10,897 nt of DNA, taken from Prevotella sp. UBA1378. Its GTDB lineage: Bacteria > Bacteroidota > Bacteroidia > Bacteroidales > Bacteroidaceae. Below the pieces are notes generated by a model. The model was not told the DNA's origin and did not search any database. It saw nothing but the letters and a program-made list of their open reading frames with translations. Location: contig DBRC01000060.1 of assembly GCA_002305505.1 (NCBI GenBank), forward strand, positions 1-10,897. The letters run 5' to 3'. A program made the position numbers and the translations under genes. Positions 6,114 through 10,897 of this stretch are shown one piece after another; the first letter of the stretch is position 1, and each line of letters begins with the position of its first letter.

Positions 6114-7007
6114 ATGAAAGCAAGTATCATCGCAATGACTGCTGTCGCACTGACAATGACAGCCTGTGGAAACAAAGACAAGGAATACGACGCTACGGGC
6201 ACTTTCGAAGCAACCGAAGTGACGGTATCGGCCGAACAGAACGGGAAATTGTTGCAATTCGACGTCAACGAGGGCAGCACCCTCAGCGCCGGGCAGCAAG
6301 TGGGGCTCATCGACACGGTGCAACTCTATCTCAAGGCGCTCCAGATGGGCGCCACCAAGGAGGTATATGCCCGCCAGCGGCCCGACGTGTCGAAACAAGT
6401 GGCTTCGCTCCGCCAGCAGTTGGCAAAGGCGGAACAGGAGCAGGCCCGGTTTGCCGGACTGGTGAAGGAGGGGGCTGCCAACCGCAAGCAGCTCGACGAC
6501 GCCAGCAGCCAGGTACAGGTAATCCGCCGCCAGTTAGAGGCCCAGCTCTCATCGCTAGACAACAGCACACAAGCATTGAACGCGCAGATGAGCACCGCCG
6601 ATATCCAGCGCCACCAAGTGGCCGACCAACTGTCGAAGTGCCATATCGTGGCGCCTCTTACCGGGACCGTGCTTGAAAAGTATGCCGAACCCGGCGAGTA
6701 TGCCGTCATCGGCAAGCCCCTTTTCAAGATGGCAGACACGGAACACATGTTCATCCGTGCATATATCACCTCTGCACAACTGAAGAGCGTGCGCACAGGA
6801 CAGAGGGTGAAGGTGTTCTCCGACTATGGGAACGGGGAGCGCAAGCAATACGACGGCACCGTGACATGGATATCGGAGCGTTCGGAATTTACGCCGAAAA
6901 CCATCCTCACGGACGACGAACGTGCCGACTTGGTATATGCTGTAAAGATTGCTGTAAAGAACGACGGATATATTAAGATAGGTATGTACGGGGAAATAAA
7001 GTTGTAA
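6114..7007 (+). CDS. HlyD/YbhG-type periplasmic adaptor lipoprotein
   Basis: A membrane fusion protein of 297 residues linking the inner membrane transporter to the TolC channel. The signal ends in a lipobox MTAC, with the lipidated cysteine at 18. The first lipoyl half is at about 37-68 (VTVSAEQNGKLLQFDVNEG), a helical hairpin at about 85-165 is rich in Q, A and K (SLRQQLAKAEQEQARF), and the second lipoyl half is near 180-209 (APLTGTVLEKYAEPGEY). A beta-barrel segment follows (FIRAYITSAQLKSVRTGQRV), then a short tail. This is the layout of E. coli YbhG, which works with the YbhF ATPase and YbhS/YbhR permeases. The hairpin is compact, as in adaptors that work with ABC-type pumps. The next gene starts six bases after the stop. 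Confidence 0.93.
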   Translation: MKASIIAMTAVALTMTACGNKDKEYDATGTFEATEVTVSAEQNGKLLQFDVNEGSTLSAGQQVGLIDTVQLYLKALQMGATKEVYARQRPDVSKQVASLRQQLAKAEQEQARFAGLVKEGAANRKQLDDASSQVQVIRRQLEAQLSSLDNSTQALNAQMSTADIQRHQVADQLSKCHIVAPLTGTVLEKYAEPGEYAVIGKPLFKMADTEHMFIRAYITSAQLKSVRTGQRVKVFSDYGNGERKQYDGTVTWISERSEFTPKTILTDDERADLVYAVKIAVKNDGYIKIGMYGEIKL

Positions 7008-7013
7008 ACCGCC

Positions 7014-8537
7014 ATGTCAAAAGCTTTAGAATTGTCCCACGTATCAAAACACTACGGCAAGCTGCAGGCATTAACCGACGTGTCGTTCAGCGTAGAGCAA
7101 GGCGAGGTGTTCGGGCTCATAGGCCCCGACGGCGCCGGCAAGACTTCGCTCTTCCGCATCATGGCCACGCTGCTGCTGCCCGAAGGCGGCCATGTGAGGG
7201 TAGACGGCTACGACACGGTGAGCCAGATGGAGCACATACGGAAACGCGTGGGGTACATGCCGGGCAGATTCTCGCTCTACCAAGACCTCACCGTCGAGGA
7301 GAACCTCGCCTTCTTTGCCACGATCTTCGGCACCACCGTCGACGAAGGTTACGACAGCATCAAGGCCATATACAGCCAGATAGAGCCGTTCAGGCACCGC
7401 AAGGCCGGTGCCTTGTCGGGGGGCATGAAGCAAAAGCTCGCCCTGAGCTGTGCCTTGGTCCACGCCCCCAGTGTGCTGCTGCTCGACGAACCTACCACGG
7501 GTGTCGACCCCGTAAGCCGCAAGGAGCTGTGGGAGATGCTCTCCATCCTGAAAGAGCGCGGTATCACCATCGTGGCCGCCACGCCCTATCTCGACGAGAT
7601 ACACCGTTGCGGGCGTGTGGCATTCCTCAGCGAAGGCAAGGTGATGGGCATTGATACCGCCGGCAATATCCTCGACCGCTTTGCCAGCATCTTCTGCCCG
7701 CCCCCACTGGAACATGGTGACCGTGAGGCGGCACCCGGGAAGGTTGCGGGCATGCAGTATACCGGTTCGCAAGGCACCGGGGGCACCCGGCGCCCCACGG
7801 AAAACGTCATCGAGGTTGAGCATCTCGTAAAGGCATTCGGGACGTTCCGCGCTGTAGACGACATCTCGTTCTCCGTAAAGAAAGGGGAGATTTTCGGATT
7901 CCTCGGTGCCAACGGTGCCGGCAAAACTACGGCCATGCACATGCTCACCGGACTGAACCAGCCCACCAGCGGCAAGGGGAGGGTGGCAGGTTTCGACATC
8001 TCGACGGAATACGAGCAAATCAAACGGAATATCGGGTACATGAGCCAGCGGTTCTCGCTCTACGAAGACCTCACCGTGGGCGAGAATATCCGTCTCTTCG
8101 CGGGCATCTACGGCATGAAAGGCGATGTCATCGCACGCAAGACCGACGAACTGTTAGACCGGCTGAAGTTCAGCGGGCACAGGGATACCATCGTGAGCAG
8201 CCTGCCATTGGGGTGGAAACAGAAACTGGCTTTCTCGGTAAGCATCTTCCATGAGCCGGGCGTGGTGTTCCTCGACGAGCCCACGGGCGGCGTCGACCCG
8301 GCCACGCGCCGGCAGTTCTGGGAGCTGATATACGACGCGGCCGCCCGCGGCATCACCGTTTTCGTCACCACCCATTACATGGACGAGGCCGAATACTGCG
8401 ACCGCATATCCATCATGGTCGACGGAAAGATACACGCCCTCGGCACGCCCGGCGAACTGAAAAGGCAATTCAACCTGCCCGATATGGACCACGTGTTCAC
8501 TTACCTGGCAAGACAAGCAAACAGAAAGAGCGATTAA
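7014..8537 (+). CDS. Two-domain ABC transporter ATPase, YbhF type
   Basis: A single 507-residue chain with two ABC ATPase domains, the energy unit of the pump on the cytoplasmic face. Domain 1: Walker A GPDGAGKT (37-44), signature LSGGM (134-138), Walker B LLLDE (D158, E159). Domain 2: Walker A GANGAGKT (298-305), Q-loop Q345, signature position LPLGW (397-401), Walker B D421/E422, switch histidine H454 in THYMDEAE. Residues of about 210-265 form a polar linker. Domain 1 has glycine (G84, in YMPGRFSLY) where domain 2 has the Q-loop glutamine (YMSQRFSLY), and proline (P191, in TPYLDE) where domain 2 has the switch histidine. Domain 2 lacks the normal LSGGQ. All these changes fall on one of the two ATP sites. 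The fused form with an LPLGW signature is known from YbhF/RbbA relatives. The start is four bases before the next gene's spacing pattern would require and is fixed by the conserved N-terminus. Confidence 0.95.
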   Translation: MSKALELSHVSKHYGKLQALTDVSFSVEQGEVFGLIGPDGAGKTSLFRIMATLLLPEGGHVRVDGYDTVSQMEHIRKRVGYMPGRFSLYQDLTVEENLAFFATIFGTTVDEGYDSIKAIYSQIEPFRHRKAGALSGGMKQKLALSCALVHAPSVLLLDEPTTGVDPVSRKELWEMLSILKERGITIVAATPYLDEIHRCGRVAFLSEGKVMGIDTAGNILDRFASIFCPPPLEHGDREAAPGKVAGMQYTGSQGTGGTRRPTENVIEVEHLVKAFGTFRAVDDISFSVKKGEIFGFLGANGAGKTTAMHMLTGLNQPTSGKGRVAGFDISTEYEQIKRNIGYMSQRFSLYEDLTVGENIRLFAGIYGMKGDVIARKTDELLDRLKFSGHRDTIVSSLPLGWKQKLAFSVSIFHEPGVVFLDEPTGGVDPATRRQFWELIYDAAARGITVFVTTHYMDEAEYCDRISIMVDGKIHALGTPGELKRQFNLPDMDHVFTYLARQANRKSD

Positions 8538-8541
8538 GGAA

Positions 8542-9636
8542 ATGAATACATTCACCAGCTTCATCATCAAGGAAGGCAAGCACATCCTGCGCGACAAGCG
8601 CACGATGCTCATCCTTTTCGGCATGCCCGTGGTCATGATGCTGCTGTTCGGCTTTGCTATCTCCACCGATGTGCGCAACGTGCGCACCGTGGCCGTAACG
8701 GCATCTACCGACCACCTGACGCAGCAACTCATCGACGCACTGGCTGCCTCCGAATATTTCACCCTCACGGATAAGGTGGCAACGCCGGCAGAGGCCGAAC
8801 GGCTGATACGCAACCAGGAAGCCGACATCGCAGTGGCTTTCTCGCCCAATTTCGCCAACAGCCGCTACGACCGCAACGCGGCCGTGCAGATTATCGCCGA
8901 CGGAGCCGACCCCAACATGGCGCAGCAATACGCCAGCTATGTGCAAGCCATCTTTGCGCAACATTTGGCGGCAAGCAGGGGCATCGGCACCGGGAGCCTT
9001 GTTTCCACCAAACTGCTCTATAACCCGCAGATGAAGAGCTCGTACAACTTCGTGCCGGGCATCATGGGCATGCTGCTGATGCTGGTTTGCGCGATGATGA
9101 CATCGATAAGCATCGTCAAGGAGAAGGAACGGGGCACGATGGAGGTGCTGCTCGTCAGCCCGGTAAGGCCCATCCTGATTATCATCAGCAAGGCCATCCC
9201 TTATATGGTGCTGGCGCTTGTCATCCTGTGTACTATCCTGCTGCTGTCGTACTACGTGCTCGATGTACCGCTCTCGGGCAGCCTGTTCTGGATATTTGTC
9301 ACATCGCTCGTCTATATCCTGCTCGCCCTCGCCTTGGGGCTGCTCATCAGTTCGGTGGCCAACACCCAGCTCGCGGCGCTGCTTTTTTCGGCGGTGGTGT
9401 TGCTGATGCCTTCCGTGATGCTCTCCGGCATGCTGTTCCCCATCGAGAGCATGCCTGCTATCCTGAGGTATGTCACCCTCATCATACCGCCACGCTACTA
9501 TATCTCTGCCATGCGCAAACTGATGATTATGGGTGCCGGCGTGGAGCAGGTGGTACACGAGCTGGCCGTGCTTGCGGGCATGACGGCCCTGCTGCTGAGT
9601 CTTGCGATGGCCACTTTCAAGAAGCGCCTTGAGTAA
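8542..9636 (+). CDS. ABC-2 type permease, YbhS-like
   Basis: A 364-residue inner membrane subunit of the pump. The topology is that of ABC-2 exporters. One membrane segment near the N-terminus (22-40, LILFGMPVVMMLLFGFAIS) is followed by a large extracytoplasmic domain (about 42-165), then five membrane segments. Between the second and third segments is the conserved cytoplasmic motif EKERGTMEVLLVSPV (194-208), which contacts the ATPase. The basic N-terminus (ILRDKRT) is also typical. It starts four bases after the ATPase stop. With the next gene it should form a heterodimeric channel, as YbhS and YbhR do. Substrate is not readable from sequence; E. coli relatives handle drugs and cations. Confidence 0.93.
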   Translation: MNTFTSFIIKEGKHILRDKRTMLILFGMPVVMMLLFGFAISTDVRNVRTVAVTASTDHLTQQLIDALAASEYFTLTDKVATPAEAERLIRNQEADIAVAFSPNFANSRYDRNAAVQIIADGADPNMAQQYASYVQAIFAQHLAASRGIGTGSLVSTKLLYNPQMKSSYNFVPGIMGMLLMLVCAMMTSISIVKEKERGTMEVLLVSPVRPILIIISKAIPYMVLALVILCTILLLSYYVLDVPLSGSLFWIFVTSLVYILLALALGLLISSVANTQLAALLFSAVVLLMPSVMLSGMLFPIESMPAILRYVTLIIPPRYYISAMRKLMIMGAGVEQVVHELAVLAGMTALLLSLAMATFKKRLE

Positions 9637-9666
9637 GCCCCCCGATAATTATAACTTGTAAACAAT

Positions 9667-10752
9667 ATGGTACTCAAATATCTTATACAGAAAGAATTCC
9701 TGCAGCTCAGGCGCGATGCGTTCCTGCCTCGGCTGATAGTGGTCTTCCCCATCGTGATCATGTGCGTTATGCCGTGGGTGCTGAACATGGAGGTGAAGAA
9801 CATCGTCGTAGACGTGGTGGACAACGACCGCTCCACGGTGTCGAAGCAGCTGGTGCACAGGATTGAGGCCTCGCGCTATTTCATCTTCAACGGGCAGAAA
9901 GCCACCTACAAGGAGGCGCTCGCCGACGTGGAGACAAGCAAGGCCGACGTGGTGGTTGTGGTACCGCCACGCTACGGCCGCGACCTGAAGAACGGCGGCA
10001 CGCCACAGGTGCTGATAGCCGCCAATGCCGTGAACGGGACGAAAGGGGCGATGGGGGCGGGTTACCTGTCGAATATCGTTACGCAGAATGTCAGTCCGGC
10101 CGGCATCGGCCAGGCGCTCTCCACGTTGTATCTATACAACAAGAACCTGAACTATAAGCTGTTCATGATACCTGCCCTGATGGGCATATTGATGATGATG
10201 CTTTGCGGATTCCTGCCGGCACTGAATATCGTATCCGAAAAGGAGAAAGGCACTATCGAGCAAATCAACGTCACGCCTGTCAGCAAGTGGACGTTCATCC
10301 TTGCCAAGCTCATCCCTTACTGGATTATCGGCCTGTTGGTCATGTCCATCTGCTTCGTGCTGGCATGGCTCGTCTATGGAATCACCTCGGCCGGGAACCT
10401 TGCGTTGGTGTACCTGCTGGCCATCTTGTTGGCTTTCATCTTCAGCGGGTTCGGACTGATAATCTCCAACTATAACGAGACGATGCAGCAGGCCATGTTC
10501 ATCATGTGGTTCTTCGTCGTCTGCCTGATGTTGCTCAGCGGATTGTTCACACCGGTGAACAGCATGCCCGACTGGGCAAGGGCGACGACCGTCGTCAACC
10601 CGATGCATTATTTCATCGATGCCATCCGGACAGTATATGTGCGGGGCGGCGACTTCGCAAGCATTTCCCACCAAGTGGCCACGCTTGCCGGCATGGCCGC
10701 CGTCATGGATGTATGGGCTATCTGGAGCTACAGGAAACGAGTAACAAATTAA
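9667..10752 (+). CDS. ABC-2 type permease, YbhR-like
   Basis: A 361-residue paralogue of the preceding permease with the same plan. It has an N-terminal membrane segment (about 18-36, LPRLIVVFPIVIMCVMPWV), an extracytoplasmic domain (about 40-160), then five segments with the ATPase-contact motif EKEKGTIEQINVTPVSKW from residue 191. A conserved SGLFTPVNSMPDW stretch follows the fifth segment, parallel to SGMLFPIESMP in the first permease. It is separated from that gene by 30 bases with no terminator, so it belongs to the same transcript and closes the operon. The stop codon lies within an 11-mer shared with the helicase 3' end. Confidence 0.93.
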   Translation: MVLKYLIQKEFLQLRRDAFLPRLIVVFPIVIMCVMPWVLNMEVKNIVVDVVDNDRSTVSKQLVHRIEASRYFIFNGQKATYKEALADVETSKADVVVVVPPRYGRDLKNGGTPQVLIAANAVNGTKGAMGAGYLSNIVTQNVSPAGIGQALSTLYLYNKNLNYKLFMIPALMGILMMMLCGFLPALNIVSEKEKGTIEQINVTPVSKWTFILAKLIPYWIIGLLVMSICFVLAWLVYGITSAGNLALVYLLAILLAFIFSGFGLIISNYNETMQQAMFIMWFFVVCLMLLSGLFTPVNSMPDWARATTVVNPMHYFIDAIRTVYVRGGDFASISHQVATLAGMAAVMDVWAIWSYRKRVTN

Positions 10753-10839
10753 CGGATTGACAAGCACGGATATACTTGTGGATATATTAAAAGATGTGAA
10801 ATATTTGCCCATACATTCGCGTTTCTCGAAAATACGCTA
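10753..10839. other. Spacer between the pump operon and the tRNA gene
   Basis: AT-rich and without a gene. ACAAG at 10760-10764 and CTTGT at 10775-10779 could form a weak five-pair stem with a ten-base loop, without a T-run, so the operon's terminator is not clear. Confidence 0.35.
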
Positions 10840-10847
10840 TACCTTTG
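10840..10847 (+). promoter_or_regulatory. -7 box (TACCTTTG) of the tRNA gene
   Basis: TACCTTTG lies 20 bases upstream of the tRNA 5' end, giving a very short precursor leader. No clear -33 TTTG is found at normal spacing. Confidence 0.6.
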
Positions 10848-10852
10848 CCGCG

Positions 10853-10869
10853 CCTTACAGGGAGTAAGG
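10853..10869 (+). other. Hairpin in the tRNA leader overlapping the mature 5' end
   Basis: CCTTAC (10853-10858) and GTAAGG (10864-10869) are perfect complements around AGGGA. The right arm includes the first two bases of the tRNA (10868-10869), so this stem would compete with the acceptor stem in the precursor. Confidence 0.35.
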
Positions 10870-10897
10870 GCGTTTAGCTCAGCTGGTTTAGAGCATC
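10868..10897 (+). tRNA. tRNA gene, 5' part only (runs off the window); isotype possibly Val
   Basis: The last 30 bases start GGGCGTT (acceptor 5' strand), then TA, then a D-arm AGCTC-AGCTGGTTTA-GAGC with four perfect pairs, and then ATC leading into the anticodon stem. This is a clear canonical tRNA 5' half. The anticodon is outside the window. The sequence recalls Bacteroides tRNA-Val (TAC), but that is from memory and uncertain. Confidence 0.85.

Noticed and set aside
7071..8018. 315-codon minus-strand frame across the ABC ATPase
   Set aside because: Shadow of the plus-strand gene, which has intact Walker and signature motifs; the composition is not protein-like.
8497..9558. 353-codon minus-strand frame across the first permease
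   Set aside because: Shadow rich in His, Gln, Asp and Arg, produced by complementing hydrophobic codons; no domain is seen.
1..10897. CRISPR array, insertion sequence, prophage, toxin-antitoxin or defence genes
   Set aside because: No regularly spaced repeats, transposase or integrase motifs, terminal inverted repeats or paired small toxin genes were found on either strand. The tRNA at the right edge is a possible attachment site, but no integrase is in view.

Overview
The window looks like chromosomal DNA from a member of the Bacteroidales. Five gene starts, including a tRNA, are preceded by a Bacteroidetes-type -7 box (TAnnTTTG, here TATCTTTG or TACCTTTG). There are no Shine-Dalgarno-like leaders, and the exported proteins are Bacteroidetes-like (lipoproteins with short lipoboxes, a TolC-type porin). 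Most coding DNA is GC-rich (about 60% in sampled lines). The lipoprotein gene at 451-1044 is clearly AT-richer (about 40% in sampled lines). Genus cannot be fixed from this window.

Layout from left to right. Bases 1-390 hold the 3' end of a ComM/YifB-type Mg-chelatase-like AAA+ ATPase gene. Bases 451-1044 encode an unrecognised small lipoprotein. Bases 1045-1536 hold no convincing gene. They contain a decayed partial copy of the comM segment (1065-1161), a promoter-like box and a long, hairpin-rich leader in front of an RhlE-type DEAD-box RNA helicase (1537-2676). The helicase gene ends in a run of 8-base repeats that also supplies one arm of a 12-bp terminator-like inverted repeat. A promoter with a perfect 7-3-7 palindrome precedes a zinc-type cation diffusion facilitator (2807-3736), which converges on an AraC-family regulator on the minus strand (3789-4691).

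The right half is one tightly packed operon, 4855-10752, divergent from the AraC gene. It encodes a TolC-family outer membrane channel, an HlyD-type lipoprotein adaptor, a two-domain ABC ATPase and two ABC-2 permeases. This is the gene set of a YbhGFSR-like tripartite ABC efflux pump with its own outer membrane exit duct, and the AraC protein is its most likely local regulator. A tRNA gene (5' end only, with its own promoter) starts at 10868 and runs off the window.

Most of the window is well-known protein families. The observations most worth a second look are the comM-derived fragment outside comM, the structured helicase leader, the repeat-built helicase 3' end, the operator-like palindrome before the metal transporter, and the one-sided loss of catalytic-site residues in the fused ABC ATPase. 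I did not find a convincing new defence, mobile or biosynthetic system.
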